A stretch of 49,277 nucleotides of DNA from Eubacterium sp. (GCA_024692605.1 JAILMQ010000141.1:1-49277); one strand, 5' to 3'; counted from the stretch's first letter, positions 1 to 8,693 are shown. Program-made: numbers and translations. Notes: generated by a model from the sequence alone, not told the origin.

Positions 1-1109
1 TGAAGAAGCCTGCAAATTATGCCTGTGGAGATGATCCGGCTGTTCTGTTCTTTACGTCCGGAACCACCTCTTATCCTAAGATGGCAATGCATAGTCATAA
101 ATATCCCCTTGGTCATTATGTAACTGCCAAGTACTGGCATCAGGTCCGGGAGGATGGAATGCATCTTACCATCAGTGATACGGGCTGGGGAAAAGCACTT
201 TGGGGCAAACTGTATGGGCAGTGGCTGTCGGAAGCTCCGGTGTTTACCTATGACTATGATGAATTCTTTGCCAAAGAGATTCTGGGAATGATAGAAAAGT
301 ATAAGATCACTACATTCTGTGCACCTCCTACGGTATTCAGAATGCTGGTGCATGTGGATATGAGGAAGTTTGATCTATCGAGTCTGAAGAATGTGTCCAC
401 TGCAGGAGAAGCATTAAATCCTGAAGTATATGAGAAATTCTACAAGGCTACCGGTCTTAAAATCATGGAAGGCTTTGGTCAGACAGAAACTACACTGCTT
501 ATTGCAAATCTTAAGGGAACGGTTCCAAGACCCGGTTCCATGGGTAAGGTTAATCCACTATATGATCTGAGACTTCTGGTAGATGATACCACTGAGGCAC
601 AGATCGGACAGGTTGGAGAGATTTGTGTAAAGGTTCCTGAAGAAGGCATAAAGCAAAGAGGACTTTTCGAAGGTTATTATAAGGATGCTGAAAAAACTCA
701 TGCAGTCCTTCATGATGGCTATTATCATACCGGAGATACAGCGTATCTGGATGAGGATGGATACTTCTGGTATGTGGGAAGAGTTGATGATGTAATAAAA
801 ACTGCGGGATACAGAGTTGGTCCATTTGAGATAGAAAATGAGATAATGAAGCTTCCGTATGTTCTTGAATGTGCTGTAACAAGCGTTCCGGACAGAGTGC
901 GTGGACAGGCTATCAAAGCTTCCATCGTGCTTACAAAAGGAAATAAAGATATAGAAAAAATCCGAAAGGAGATGATGAAATACCTGAAAGGAAATCTGGC
1001 ATCATACAAACGTCCTAAATTCATAGAATTTGTTGAAGATCTTCCTAAAACTTCCAGCGGAAAGATAAGAAGAGCTGAGATAAAGAATAAGGATTGGACA
1101 AATGCTTAG
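1..1109 (+). CDS. acyl-CoA synthetase, AMP-forming (5' end outside window)
   Basis: ANL-superfamily adenylating enzyme that would activate a carboxylic acid to its acyl-AMP and then its CoA thioester in the cytosol. The reading frame is already open at base 3. It begins in the core with the phosphate-binding signature (FFTSGTTSYPK, about bases 48-80). It continues with GFGQTET, the adenylate-binding YHTGD, the hinge-side GRVDDVIKTAGYRVGP and the C-terminal catalytic-lysine motif PKTSSGKIRR. The overall pattern resembles medium-chain (ACSM/benzoate-type) synthetases rather than acetyl-CoA synthetase, but the substrate cannot be read from this fragment. The N-terminal third is missing because of the window edge, not visible damage. 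It lies just upstream of the fatty-acid operon but is separated from it by a strong promoter, so co-transcription is not required. Confidence 0.88.
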   Translation, partial: KKPANYACGDDPAVLFFTSGTTSYPKMAMHSHKYPLGHYVTAKYWHQVREDGMHLTISDTGWGKALWGKLYGQWLSEAPVFTYDYDEFFAKEILGMIEKYKITTFCAPPTVFRMLVHVDMRKFDLSSLKNVSTAGEALNPEVYEKFYKATGLKIMEGFGQTETTLLIANLKGTVPRPGSMGKVNPLYDLRLLVDDTTEAQIGQVGEICVKVPEEGIKQRGLFEGYYKDAEKTHAVLHDGYYHTGDTAYLDEDGYFWYVGRVDDVIKTAGYRVGPFEIENEIMKLPYVLECAVTSVPDRVRGQAIKASIVLTKGNKDIEKIRKEMMKYLKGNLASYKRPKFIEFVEDLPKTSSGKIRRAEIKNKDWTNA

Positions 1110-1123
1110 ATTTATCGTACAAA

Positions 1124-1139
1124 ATTCAAAGATTTGTAT
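1124..1139. promoter_or_regulatory. imperfect inverted repeat next to the acpP promoter, candidate operator
   Basis: ATTCAAAGATTTGTAT is a 16-bp inverted repeat with one mismatched pair. It ends one base before the -35 hexamer of the acpP promoter. Its position suits an operator for a fatty-acid regulator, and a MarR/FabT-like gene is the last gene of the operon. The half-site order (CAAA then TTTG) is not the streptococcal FabT order, so the assignment is only a guess from position and symmetry. Confidence 0.25.
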
Positions 1140-1140
1140 G

Positions 1141-1168
1141 TTGACAAATGGGTATTATGGTCTATAAT
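1141..1168 (+). promoter_or_regulatory. sigma-A type promoter of the fatty-acid operon
   Basis: TTGACA at 1141-1146 and TATAAT at 1163-1168 match both consensus hexamers exactly, with a 16-bp spacer. Transcription would start near 1175. This gives acpP a leader of about 75 nt holding an AT-rich hairpin (1177-1188 with 1194-1204) and a CCC-GAAA-GGG mini hairpin (1213-1222) before the ribosome binding site AAAAGGAGA. It is the strongest promoter I can see in the window and fits the high demand for acyl carrier protein. Confidence 0.8.
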
Positions 1169-1251
1169 AAAAAAGGTTAAAAAAATTTAAATAAAATTTT
1201 TTAACAAAAATAACCCGAAAGGGAATAATAATTAAAAAGGAGAATAAAGAA

Positions 1252-1476
1252 ATGTTTGATGAGATCAAGTCTGTAATCGCTGAGACACTTAGTGTTGACG
1301 AGGACAAAATTACACTTGAGGCATCTCTTACAGATGACCTTGGTGCAGATTCACTTGACGCTGTTGAGCTTGGAATGGCTATTGAAGATGCGGTTGGAGT
1401 AGCAATTGCTGATGAGGACCTTCCTAATATCAAGACAGTTCAGGATCTTGTTGATTATGTGGAGTCACATAAGTAA
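1252..1476 (+). CDS. acpP: acyl carrier protein
   Basis: Small acidic carrier that holds the growing acyl chain on a 4'-phosphopantetheine arm and shuttles it among the Fab enzymes. The product is 74 residues, the usual length. It has the DSL attachment motif in [12 protein letters not shown], with Ser34 as the predicted pantetheinylated residue, followed by the acidic recognition helix. The start is supported by AAAAGGAGA a few bases upstream. It is the first gene after the consensus promoter and is separated from accD by a strong hairpin, which could keep its transcript more abundant than the rest of the operon. Confidence 0.97.
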   Translation: MFDEIKSVIAETLSVDEDKITLEASLTDDLGADSLDAVELGMAIEDAVGVAIADEDLPNIKTVQDLVDYVESHK

Positions 1477-1499
1477 AACATAACTTAAATCATATGTAG

Positions 1500-1539
1500 G
1501 AGTCGAGCAAAAGGGGTTAAGTCCCCAAAGGTTCGACTC
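1500..1539 (+). terminator. nested hairpin between acpP and accD, possible attenuator or processing site
   Basis: GAGTCGA (1500-1506) pairs perfectly with TCGACTC (1533-1539), and a G-U and a C-G pair extend the stem to 9 bp. Inside it, GGGG (1513-1516) can pair with CCCC (1523-1526). The hairpin is followed by a broken U-rich stretch (TTTCGTTTG), not a clean U-run. It looks like a leaky terminator or an RNA processing/stabilising element that would raise acpP message above that of downstream genes. The function is inferred from position. Confidence 0.5.
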
Positions 1540-1578
1540 TTTCGTTTGATTAAAACTCTTTTTTGGGAGGAAACGGAC

Positions 1579-2481
1579 ATGAAACTATTTGGTAATCATA
1601 CCAAGGATAGTTCTAATAATGATAATACCGGGATTGCAGCTCCTGAGTTTGTGGAAACAGCTTCTCATTTTGAGGAGAAAAGTGATTCTTCAGACCAGAC
1701 TTTTGAATGCCCCGGCTGCAAAAAGGTATTTGCTTTATCAGCTATAAAGAAAAACTTATATGTGTGCCCCGAGTGTGGAAAGCATTCTAAGATATCAGCA
1801 AGAAGACGTATGGCAGGACTTGCGGATCCGGGTACATTTAAAAAATTAAAAATGGATATACCTTTTATAAATCCTCTTGATTATCCGGAATATGATGAAA
1901 AGATTGCCGGACTTAAGGAAAAAACAGGACTTGATGAGGGTATCCTTTCAGGCGTTTGTGAAATTCATGGACATAAGGCTGTAGTTGCAGTTATGGCCAG
2001 TGAGTTTTTGATGGGTAGTATGGGTATTTCAGTTGGAGAAATGGTTACAAAGACTTTTGAAGCAGCTGAGAAACTGGAACTGCCGGTTATAATTTTTACA
2101 GCAAGTGGTGGAGCCAGAATGCAGGAAGGTATTCTTTCACTTATGCAGATGGCAAAGACTTCAGCAGCTGTACAGAGATTCAGTGACAATGGAGGATTAT
2201 ATATATCTGTACTTACACATCCTACCACAGGTGGTGTTAGTGCCAGCTTTGCAACTCTGGCAGATATTACTCTTGCAGAACCGGGAGCTCTTATAGGATT
2301 TGCGGGACCGAGAGTAATCGAACAGACAATTGGTCAGAAGCTTCCTAAGGGATTCCAGAGAGCTGAATATCTTGAAGAGCATGGCTTTGTAGATGGAATT
2401 GTTCCTCGTATGGAACTTAGAGAAACTCTTGCTCAAGTGTTGAGACTGCATGAGAAAAGGAGGAAGTCATGGCTACGATAA
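1579..2481 (+). CDS. accD: acetyl-CoA carboxylase carboxyltransferase subunit beta
   Basis: Beta subunit of the carboxyltransferase half of acetyl-CoA carboxylase, which with AccA moves the carboxyl group from carboxybiotin to acetyl-CoA to make malonyl-CoA. A four-cysteine zinc ribbon (C44, C47, C63, C66) precedes the crotonase-fold domain with the FTASGGARMQEG and GGVSASFA segments. I chose ATG 1579 because GGGAGG sits 8 nt upstream; a TTG at 1546 in the same frame has no ribosome binding site. The product is 300 residues, with an unusual 40-residue polar N-terminal extension before the zinc ribbon. Its end overlaps accA by 13 nt, so the two subunits are likely translationally coupled. Confidence 0.95.
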   Translation: MKLFGNHTKDSSNNDNTGIAAPEFVETASHFEEKSDSSDQTFECPGCKKVFALSAIKKNLYVCPECGKHSKISARRRMAGLADPGTFKKLKMDIPFINPLDYPEYDEKIAGLKEKTGLDEGILSGVCEIHGHKAVVAVMASEFLMGSMGISVGEMVTKTFEAAEKLELPVIIFTASGGARMQEGILSLMQMAKTSAAVQRFSDNGGLYISVLTHPTTGGVSASFATLADITLAEPGALIGFAGPRVIEQTIGQKLPKGFQRAEYLEEHGFVDGIVPRMELRETLAQVLRLHEKRRKSWLR

Positions 2482-3404
2482 GAGAAATCGACGATAAATT
2501 AACTATCCTTGAGGAACAGATAGATGCGATAAAGGACAATATGGACCAGCTTGAGAAGCTGAGTGATCTGCATGCGGAGTATGATAAGACTGCTCAGGAG
2601 GCAGCAGAACTCAGTCCTCATGACAGGGTATTTCTTGCAAGACATGCAAAAAGACCTAAGGTTGATGATTATATAGATGCACTTTTTGATGATCTTTTTA
2701 TTCAGAGAGGTGATATTCTGAATAAGGAAGATAAGAGTATATTTGGTGGTATCGCAACCTTCCATGGACTTCCTGTTACAGTACTTGGACATCGTAAGGG
2801 AAGAAATCTTCAGGAAAATATGGAATTCAACTTCGGTATGCCTGAACCTGAAGGCTACAGAAAAGCCCTTCGTATGATGAAGCAGGCTGAGAAGTTTGGA
2901 CGTCCGATCATTACATTTATCGATACTCCCGGAGCATACCCGGGACTTGATGCTGAAGCACATGGACAGAGTCAGGCGATTTCAAGAAACCTGGCAGAAA
3001 TGAGTGCTCTTAAGGTTCCTGTAATTGCAATTGTTACCGGAGAGGGAAGCAGCGGAGGAGCTCTTGCCATCGGTGTTGCAAATACAGTTTATATGCTTGA
3101 GAATGCCATATATTCAGTGCTTTCACCGGAAGGCTTTGCTTCTATTCTCTGGAAGGATTCTTCAAGGGCGGATGAGGCCTGCAAGCTTATGAAGCTTACA
3201 GCAAATGACCTTTATGAATACGGCGTTATTGATGGAATAATCAGAGAACCTCTTGGAGGAGCTCATCATAATCCAAGTGTTGTATTCAGCGATATAGATG
3301 AAATGCTGGTTAGGGAACTTAGGAAATTCAAAGGAAAATCCGGTTCTGAAATCGCAAAGGACAGATACGAAAAATTCAGACATATAGACAGACAGGTTTT
3401 ATAA
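2469..3404 (+). CDS. accA: acetyl-CoA carboxylase carboxyltransferase subunit alpha
   Basis: Alpha subunit of the carboxyltransferase; it pairs with AccD to form the active heterotetramer in the first committed step of fatty-acid synthesis. It has 311 residues, normal for the family. The N-terminal helical region is followed by the carboxyltransferase domain with FIDTPGAYPG and GEGSSGGALAIG, the oxyanion-hole and acyl-CoA-binding segments. AGGAGGAAG upstream, inside the end of accD, supports the ATG. The biotin carrier (accB) and biotin carboxylase (accC) subunits this protein needs are not encoded in the window. Confidence 0.96.
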   Translation: MATIREIDDKLTILEEQIDAIKDNMDQLEKLSDLHAEYDKTAQEAAELSPHDRVFLARHAKRPKVDDYIDALFDDLFIQRGDILNKEDKSIFGGIATFHGLPVTVLGHRKGRNLQENMEFNFGMPEPEGYRKALRMMKQAEKFGRPIITFIDTPGAYPGLDAEAHGQSQAISRNLAEMSALKVPVIAIVTGEGSSGGALAIGVANTVYMLENAIYSVLSPEGFASILWKDSSRADEACKLMKLTANDLYEYGVIDGIIREPLGGAHHNPSVVFSDIDEMLVRELRKFKGKSGSEIAKDRYEKFRHIDRQVL

Positions 3405-3429
3405 GGCAACTTGCCTTGGAGGTAGAATA

Positions 3430-4350
3430 ATGATAAATGAGATGTTGGGTACAAAGTACCCTATAATTCAGGGCGGTATGGCTAATATAGCCCTGGGTAA
3501 ATTCGCAGCAGCAGTTTCAAATGCCGGTGGTCTTGGACTTATTGGTTCAGGAGGATATGATGCTGCACGTATTGAGCAGGAAATCTATGATGCAAGAAAG
3601 GCAACTGATAAGCCCTTTGGTGTAAATCTGATGCTGCTTAATCCTGATGTGGACAATATCGCAGATCTTCTTGTAAAGGAGAAGATTAAGATAATTACTA
3701 CAGGTGCAGGTACACCCGGAAAGTATATGGAAAAATGGAAAGAGATGGGAGCCATCGTTATCCCGGTTATAGCAAGTAGTGCTCTTGCCCGCCGCGTAGA
3801 AAAGCAGGGTGCAGACGCAGTAATTGCAGAGGGTGGTGAAAGTGGTGGACATGTTGGTGACATGACAACCATGGCTCTTGTTCCTCAGATAGTTGACTGC
3901 GTGAATATTCCTGTTATAGCTGCAGGCGGTATTGCAGATGGAAGACAGTTTGCTGCTGCAATGTGCCTGGGAGCACAGGGTGTTCAGATAGGAACATGTC
4001 TTCTGGTAAGTGAAGAGTGTCCTGTTCATGATAATTATAAGCAGGAGCTTATTAAGTCAAAGGATAACAGCACAACCGTAACAGGCCGAAGCCTCAATGC
4101 ACCGGTTCGTATAATTAAGAATCAGATGGCAAGAGAGTATCTGAAACTTGAAGCTGAAGCAGCTTCACGTGAAGAGCTTGAGCAGATTACACTGGGTGGT
4201 CTTCGCCGTGCAGTTACAGATGGAGATATGAAGACAGGTTCGGTAATGGCAGGTCAGGTCTGTGGACAGCTGAAGGAGATTCGTCCTGTGGCTGATATCA
4301 TCAGTGGTCTTTATGAGGATGGAATGAAGATTCTTAAAGGACAGAACTAA
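3430..4350 (+). CDS. fabK: enoyl-[acyl-carrier-protein] reductase II (FMN)
   Basis: FMN-dependent NAD(P)H reductase that completes each elongation round by reducing trans-2-enoyl-ACP. It is the triclosan-resistant alternative to FabI. It has 306 residues and aligns along its length with my memory of streptococcal FabK: YPIIQGGMANIA at the N-terminus, KPFGVNLMLL, TTGAGTPGKYM, the FMN-phosphate segment VIAEGGESGGHVG and PVIAAGGIADG. The neighbours fabD/fabG/fabF make FabK far more likely than the related nitronate monooxygenase. GGAGG lies 7 nt before the ATG. A small self-complementary stretch (AAGGCAA and TTGCCTT, 3403-3417) sits just ahead of the ribosome binding site. Confidence 0.95.
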   Translation: MINEMLGTKYPIIQGGMANIALGKFAAAVSNAGGLGLIGSGGYDAARIEQEIYDARKATDKPFGVNLMLLNPDVDNIADLLVKEKIKIITTGAGTPGKYMEKWKEMGAIVIPVIASSALARRVEKQGADAVIAEGGESGGHVGDMTTMALVPQIVDCVNIPVIAAGGIADGRQFAAAMCLGAQGVQIGTCLLVSEECPVHDNYKQELIKSKDNSTTVTGRSLNAPVRIIKNQMAREYLKLEAEAASREELEQITLGGLRRAVTDGDMKTGSVMAGQVCGQLKEIRPVADIISGLYEDGMKILKGQN

Positions 4351-4377
4351 TACTAATACATATAAGAGGAATATATT

Positions 4378-5343
4378 ATGAAGCTTGGATTTATATATGC
4401 CGGTCAGGGATCCCAGAAGGTTGGAATGGGACTTGACCTTTATGAAAAATATCCTGAATTTAAGGAAACATTTGATAATGTAAAAGGTGTTGATTTTGAT
4501 CTGAAGAAGGTGTGCTTCGAGGGACCACAGGAAACACTTAATGAAACAAAGTATACACAGCCATGTATGGTTGCATTTGCAGTGGGAATGACAAAGGTTC
4601 TGAAGAAATTGGGAGTCGAGCCGGTATGTGCAGCAGGTCTTTCTCTCGGAGAATATTCTGCTCTTTATGCGGCAGGTGTATTTACTGAAGAACAGGTGGT
4701 TCCACTTGTTCAGTTCAGAGGAAATGCTATGCAGACTGCAGTACAGGGAAGAGACTGTAAGATGATTGCTGTACTTGGTCTTGATAAGGATACAGTTTTT
4801 GCAGGATGCGAAAAAGTTCGTGAACAGTTAAAGTCTGAAGGTAAGGTTGATGCTGAAGGAAAACTTCTGGTTGCAGAGCCGGCCAACTTTAACTGCCCCG
4901 GACAGATTACTGTATCAGGTGATGCAGAGGCTGTTGATATGGCAGGAGAGGTTCTTAAAGAGATGGGAGCCAAGAGATGTCTTCCCGTAAAGGTTAGCGG
5001 ACCGTTCCATACTTCTCTTATGAAGGCAGCAGGTGATGCACTTGCTGAGAGATTCAAGGATGAAGCTTTTGGAGATATGAAGCTTCCTGTAATCTTCAAC
5101 TGCATCGGAAGAGAAAAGAAGGAGGATGAAACTATTCCTGCACTTCTTGAACAGCAGGTTCAAAAGTCAGTATATTTTGATGACAGCATAAAGGCTATGG
5201 CAGATATGGGGATAGACGCATTTATTGAAATCGGACCGGGAAAGACACTTTCCAAGTTTGTTCAGAAAACAACTCCTGATATCCCGGTTTATGCTGTGGA
5301 AACAGTAGAAGACATAGAAAAACTGCTTGAAGCGATTGGTTGA
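4378..5343 (+). CDS. fabD: malonyl-CoA:ACP transacylase
   Basis: Transfers malonyl from CoA to the ACP arm, supplying the extender unit. It has 321 residues with the family layout: N-terminal FIYAGQGSQKVGMG, the nucleophile motif GLSLGEYSAL (Ser89), and the catalytic His211 in VSGPFHTSLM, followed by the C-terminal IEIGPGKTLS. AAGAGGAA precedes the ATG. It sits between fabK and the unknown small membrane protein and is clearly part of the same operon. Confidence 0.96.
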   Translation: MKLGFIYAGQGSQKVGMGLDLYEKYPEFKETFDNVKGVDFDLKKVCFEGPQETLNETKYTQPCMVAFAVGMTKVLKKLGVEPVCAAGLSLGEYSALYAAGVFTEEQVVPLVQFRGNAMQTAVQGRDCKMIAVLGLDKDTVFAGCEKVREQLKSEGKVDAEGKLLVAEPANFNCPGQITVSGDAEAVDMAGEVLKEMGAKRCLPVKVSGPFHTSLMKAAGDALAERFKDEAFGDMKLPVIFNCIGREKKEDETIPALLEQQVQKSVYFDDSIKAMADMGIDAFIEIGPGKTLSKFVQKTTPDIPVYAVETVEDIEKLLEAIG

Positions 5344-5399
5344 CATAATGTAGTATAAATACCAATTCAATTTAGTGGAGGTGTACTAAGGCAGGATTC

Positions 5400-5588
5400 A
5401 TGGGAGGATTCAAAGAAACTTCAAAGGGAATGATCATTGCGATAATCGGTATTATTGCAGCAATAATACTTTTCGTGGTTATACTTCTGGTCAAACTTGG
5501 TGGAGCTGATTTTTTCGGTTCCGGAATAAAGGAATCATATGATAGTTATAATGAGTTCCATGAGGATACCGGAAAAGTTATTATTTGA
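5400..5588 (+). CDS. unknown small single-pass membrane protein in the fab operon
   Basis: A 62-residue product I do not recognise. After a short polar N-terminus (about 11 residues) comes one strongly hydrophobic segment, about residues 12-32 (IIAIIGIIAAIILFVVILLV). A soluble tail of about 30 residues follows, with several Tyr, Asp and Glu. The likely orientation is undetermined. AAGGCAGG lies 4 nt before the ATG; a better GGAGGTG (5377-5383) is 16 nt upstream, so initiation is not certain. The frame lies between fabD and fabG with 56 nt and 79 nt spacers. The clear TM pattern and operon position argue that it is a real gene. It might anchor or regulate fatty-acid enzymes at the membrane, but that is speculation. 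Confidence 0.6.
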   Translation: MGGFKETSKGMIIAIIGIIAAIILFVVILLVKLGGADFFGSGIKESYDSYNEFHEDTGKVII

Positions 5589-5667
5589 TATCAATAAGAG
5601 AAAGTCTTCATAGATATAAAAGAAACTAATATAAACATCAAAGTAATATAATTAAAGGAGCCCTAAA

Positions 5668-6417
5668 ATGAGCAAAAGATTAGAAGGAAAAACAGCAATA
5701 GTAACCGGCGGCGGACGTGGAATCGGTAGAGCAATCAGTGTAAAGCTTGCATCAGAAGGTGCAAATGTGGTTATCTGCGATATCGTTATCAATGAAGCTG
5801 CTGAGGAAACCATAAAACTTATAGAAGAGCAGGGCGTTAAAGCTGCTGCATTTCAGGCAAATGTAACAGTTCCTGAAGATTGCGAAAACCTCTTTAAGCA
5901 GGCTGCTGAAGAGTTTGGCAAGGTTGATATCCTTGTTAATAACGCAGGTGTAACAAGAGATAACCTTATCATGAGAATGAAGGAAGAGGAGTTTGATCTT
6001 GTAATCGCAACAAATCTTAAGGGAACATATAACATGATGAAAGCAGCTACCCGTCCTATGATGAAGGCTCGCTACGGACGTATCGTAAACATCAGTAGTG
6101 TCGTAGGTATCTACGGAAATGCCGGACAGGTTAACTATTCTGCAAGTAAGGCCGGAGTTATCGGTATGACAAAGTCACTGGCAAAGGAACTTGGAAGCAG
6201 AGGTATCACTGTTAATGCAGTTGCACCGGGATTCATTGAGACAGATATGACAAAGGTCCTTCCGGATGATCTTAAAGCAGAGATGGTTAAGAACATTGCA
6301 CTTGGCAGAGCCGGTCAGCCTGAGGACGTAGCAAAGGTTGTTGCCTTCCTTGCTTCCGATGAAGCAGAGTACGTAACAGGACAGGTTATTGAATGCTCCG
6401 GTGGTATGAGCTGCTAA
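5668..6417 (+). CDS. fabG: 3-oxoacyl-[ACP] reductase
   Basis: NADPH-dependent short-chain dehydrogenase that reduces beta-ketoacyl-ACP to beta-hydroxyacyl-ACP. It has 249 residues. The Rossmann cofactor motif TGGGRGIG lies near residue 14, then NNAG, the catalytic Ser144, and the YxxxK pair Tyr157/Lys161 in YSASK, ending with the usual [17 protein letters not shown] precedes the ATG at good distance. Its place between fabD and fabF leaves little doubt that this is FabG rather than one of the many related dehydrogenases. Confidence 0.96.
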   Translation: MSKRLEGKTAIVTGGGRGIGRAISVKLASEGANVVICDIVINEAAEETIKLIEEQGVKAAAFQANVTVPEDCENLFKQAAEEFGKVDILVNNAGVTRDNLIMRMKEEEFDLVIATNLKGTYNMMKAATRPMMKARYGRIVNISSVVGIYGNAGQVNYSASKAGVIGMTKSLAKELGSRGITVNAVAPGFIETDMTKVLPDDLKAEMVKNIALGRAGQPEDVAKVVAFLASDEAEYVTGQVIECSGGMSC

Positions 6418-6459
6418 GAAAACAGTCCCCAATTAAAATTAATAGAAAGAGGAAATATT

Positions 6460-7695
6460 ATGAGACGAGTAGTTATTACAGGAATAGGAACTATTAACCC
6501 CGTAGGACATAACCTTGAGGAATCATGGGAGAATATTAAGAAGGGTGTATGCGGTATTGACTTTACAAAGCAGATCGATACTACAGATTTTAAAGTTAAG
6601 GTATCCGGCGAAGTAAAGGATTATGATCCTGCTAACTTCCTTGATAAGAAGGAAGCCCGTAAGATGGACAGATATACTCAGTTCGGTATGATCGCTGCAA
6701 GAGAGGCAATCAAGGACAGTGGTATAGATATTGAGAAGGAAGACCCTTTCAGATGTGGAACTATTGTTTCATCAGGTATCGGTGGACTTATCACTATTAC
6801 AGAACAGACCATGAGAGGAGCAGATAAGGGTTATGAAAGAATATCACCTTTCTTTATCCCTATGTCAATTTCTAATATGTGTGCCGGTGAGATAGCTATA
6901 GATACAGGTTTCAAGGGTGTATGTGAATGTATCGTTACTGCATGTGCCAGTGGTAATAACTCAATCGGTGAAGCCTTCCATAAGGTTCGTGATGGATATC
7001 AGGATGTTATGATCACCGGAGGTGCAGAGGGCTGTATCTGTCAGATGGGTGTTGGTGGATTTACTGTAATGCAGGCACTTAGTACATCTACAGATCCAAA
7101 CCGTGCTTCAATTCCATTTGACGCTGAAAGAGGTGGATTTGTAATGGGCGAGGGTGCAGGTGTCCTTATAATTGAGGAACTTGAACATGCAAAGGCCCGT
7201 GGCGCTAAGATCTACGGTGAGATCGTAGGATATGGAGCAAGCTGTGATGCACATCATATTACTGCACCGGACCCAACAGGAGCAGGGGCAGCAGGATGTA
7301 TGGAAATGGCTGTTGCAGATGCAGGAATAAACAAAGAGGATGTTGATTATATCAATGCACATGGTACATCAACTCATCTTAATGATGCAGGAGAGACTAA
7401 GGCTATAAAGACTGTATTTGGTGATCATGCATATAAGCTTATGGTAAGCTCAACAAAGTCAATGACAGGACATCTTATGGGAGCTGCTGCAGCAATTGAG
7501 GCTATATTTACAACAATGGCTCTTAAGGATGGATTTGTTCCGGCAACAATTAATTACAAGACACCTGATCCGGAATGTGATCTTGATATTGTACCAAATG
7601 AAGGCCGTGAAGCAGACATCAAGTATGCACTTTCTAATTCACTTGGTTTCGGTGGTCATAATGCGGCTGTTCTCTTCAAGAAATTTGAAGACTAA
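6460..7695 (+). CDS. fabF: beta-ketoacyl-ACP synthase II
   Basis: Elongating condensing enzyme that joins malonyl-ACP to acyl-ACP with loss of CO2. It has 411 residues, typical of FabF. The catalytic triad is visible: Cys162 in TACASGNN, His301 in [11 protein letters not shown] and His338 in [10 protein letters not shown]. The C-terminal glycine-rich [11 protein letters not shown] loop is intact. AGAGGAAA precedes the ATG. No fabH (initiating KAS III) lies in this window, so chain initiation must be provided from elsewhere in the genome. Confidence 0.96.
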   Translation: MRRVVITGIGTINPVGHNLEESWENIKKGVCGIDFTKQIDTTDFKVKVSGEVKDYDPANFLDKKEARKMDRYTQFGMIAAREAIKDSGIDIEKEDPFRCGTIVSSGIGGLITITEQTMRGADKGYERISPFFIPMSISNMCAGEIAIDTGFKGVCECIVTACASGNNSIGEAFHKVRDGYQDVMITGGAEGCICQMGVGGFTVMQALSTSTDPNRASIPFDAERGGFVMGEGAGVLIIEELEHAKARGAKIYGEIVGYGASCDAHHITAPDPTGAGAAGCMEMAVADAGINKEDVDYINAHGTSTHLNDAGETKAIKTVFGDHAYKLMVSSTKSMTGHLMGAAAAIEAIFTTMALKDGFVPATINYKTPDPECDLDIVPNEGREADIKYALSNSLGFGGHNAAVLFKKFED

Positions 7696-7739
7696 AGTTG
7701 CATTTGACTTTCGATTGTTTCGAAAAGGAGATAAAATTT

Positions 7740-8177
7740 ATGGAACTTAATTCAAATCAGATCAGAGAAATAATTCCGCATCGCTATCCGATGCAGCTTG
7801 TAGATAAGATTACAGATTTTGAGCCTGGAAAATGGGCTGAAGGAATCAAATGTGTTTCAGTTAATGAATCCTTCTTTCAGGGGCATTTTCCTCAGGAGCA
7901 TGTAATGCCGGGAGTGCTTATAGTAGAGGCTCTCGCGCAGTGTGGTGCAGTGGCAATTCTTTCCGCTGATGAATTTAAAGGGAAGATAGCATTTTTTGGA
8001 GGAATAAAAAATGCAAGATTCCGCAGACCTGTTAAGCCGGGAGATGTTCTGGAACTGAAATGTGAAATTACTGAAAGAAGAGGGCCTCTAGGATTCGGAA
8101 AGGGAGTCGCTAAGGTTGATGGTAAAGTAGCATGTCAGGCAGAAATATCATTTGCTATTGGAGATGCAGATAAATAG
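7740..8177 (+). CDS. fabZ: 3-hydroxyacyl-[ACP] dehydratase
   Basis: Hot-dog-fold dehydratase that turns beta-hydroxyacyl-ACP into the trans-2-enoyl substrate of FabK. I start it at ATG 7740, where AAAGGAG lies 9 nt upstream and the product begins [21 protein letters not shown] further upstream (7698) is in frame but has no ribosome binding site. It has 145 residues, with the catalytic pair His49 (FFQGHFP) and Glu63 (MPGVLIVEA). It sits 44 nt after fabF. In many Clostridia accB sits between fabF and fabZ; here it does not. Confidence 0.95.
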   Translation: MELNSNQIREIIPHRYPMQLVDKITDFEPGKWAEGIKCVSVNESFFQGHFPQEHVMPGVLIVEALAQCGAVAILSADEFKGKIAFFGGIKNARFRRPVKPGDVLELKCEITERRGPLGFGKGVAKVDGKVACQAEISFAIGDADK

Positions 8178-8198
8178 TTAGCAAAGAAGGTGAACAAG

Positions 8199-8693
8199 AT
8201 GACAAGTAGTCCTGAAGAAAGAGTTGGACTGACACCTAAAGAGAGACTTGAAAGAAATCCGCTTTCAGCTTTATATTCCAAGTTCAGAGTACATTATTAT
8301 AGGGATGTATTCAAAAGAATTAATTCAAGGGAACTTTCATTAACTACAACGGAAGTATATTGCGTTGAAATCATTCATAATCTTGAACATCCTACTATTC
8401 AGGAGTTTGCTAACTTTATCGGTATTTCATCGCCCAATGCGACCTATAAGGTTAATTCTCTGATAAAGAAGGGGTATGTTAAGAAGGTTCAGTCAGATAA
8501 GGATAAAAGGGAATTCTATCTGGATGTAACAGAGAAGTATTACAGGTATTATAATATTAATGAAAAGTATCTTGATATAGTTGAAGAAAGACTTCAGAAT
8601 ACTTTATCAGAAGAAGAATTCGCTATGTTTAACAATATCTTAAAGAAGATATATTTTGATCTGATGCCGGAAGTCGACCTAGATTCCCGGTAA
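8199..8693 (+). CDS. MarR-family regulator, probably of fatty-acid synthesis (FabT-like)
   Basis: Winged-helix repressor of 164 residues. The middle holds the MarR DNA-binding region (TIQEFANFIGISSPNATYKVNSLIKKG, then the wing QSDKDKREFYLDVT), flanked by the N- and C-terminal helices that form the dimer. ATG 8199 is preceded by AAGAAGGTG at proper spacing; a GTG at 8190 overlaps that site and is less likely. The gene closes the fab operon, 21 nt after fabZ. Low-GC Firmicutes often place a MarR-type FabT regulator in this operon, so autoregulation of the acpP promoter is a reasonable inference. Identity with FabT itself is not proven. Confidence 0.85.
   Translation: MTSSPEERVGLTPKERLERNPLSALYSKFRVHYYRDVFKRINSRELSLTTTEVYCVEIIHNLEHPTIQEFANFIGISSPNATYKVNSLIKKGYVKKVQSDKDKREFYLDVTEKYYRYYNINEKYLDIVEERLQNTLSEEEFAMFNNILKKIYFDLMPEVDLDSR

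Noticed and set aside
1546-1578. TTG start extending accD upstream
   Set aside because: No ribosome binding site and close to the hairpin; ATG 1579 follows GGGAGG.
7698-7739. TTG start extending fabZ upstream
   Set aside because: No ribosome binding site; ATG 7740 has AAAGGAG and gives the normal FabZ N-terminus.
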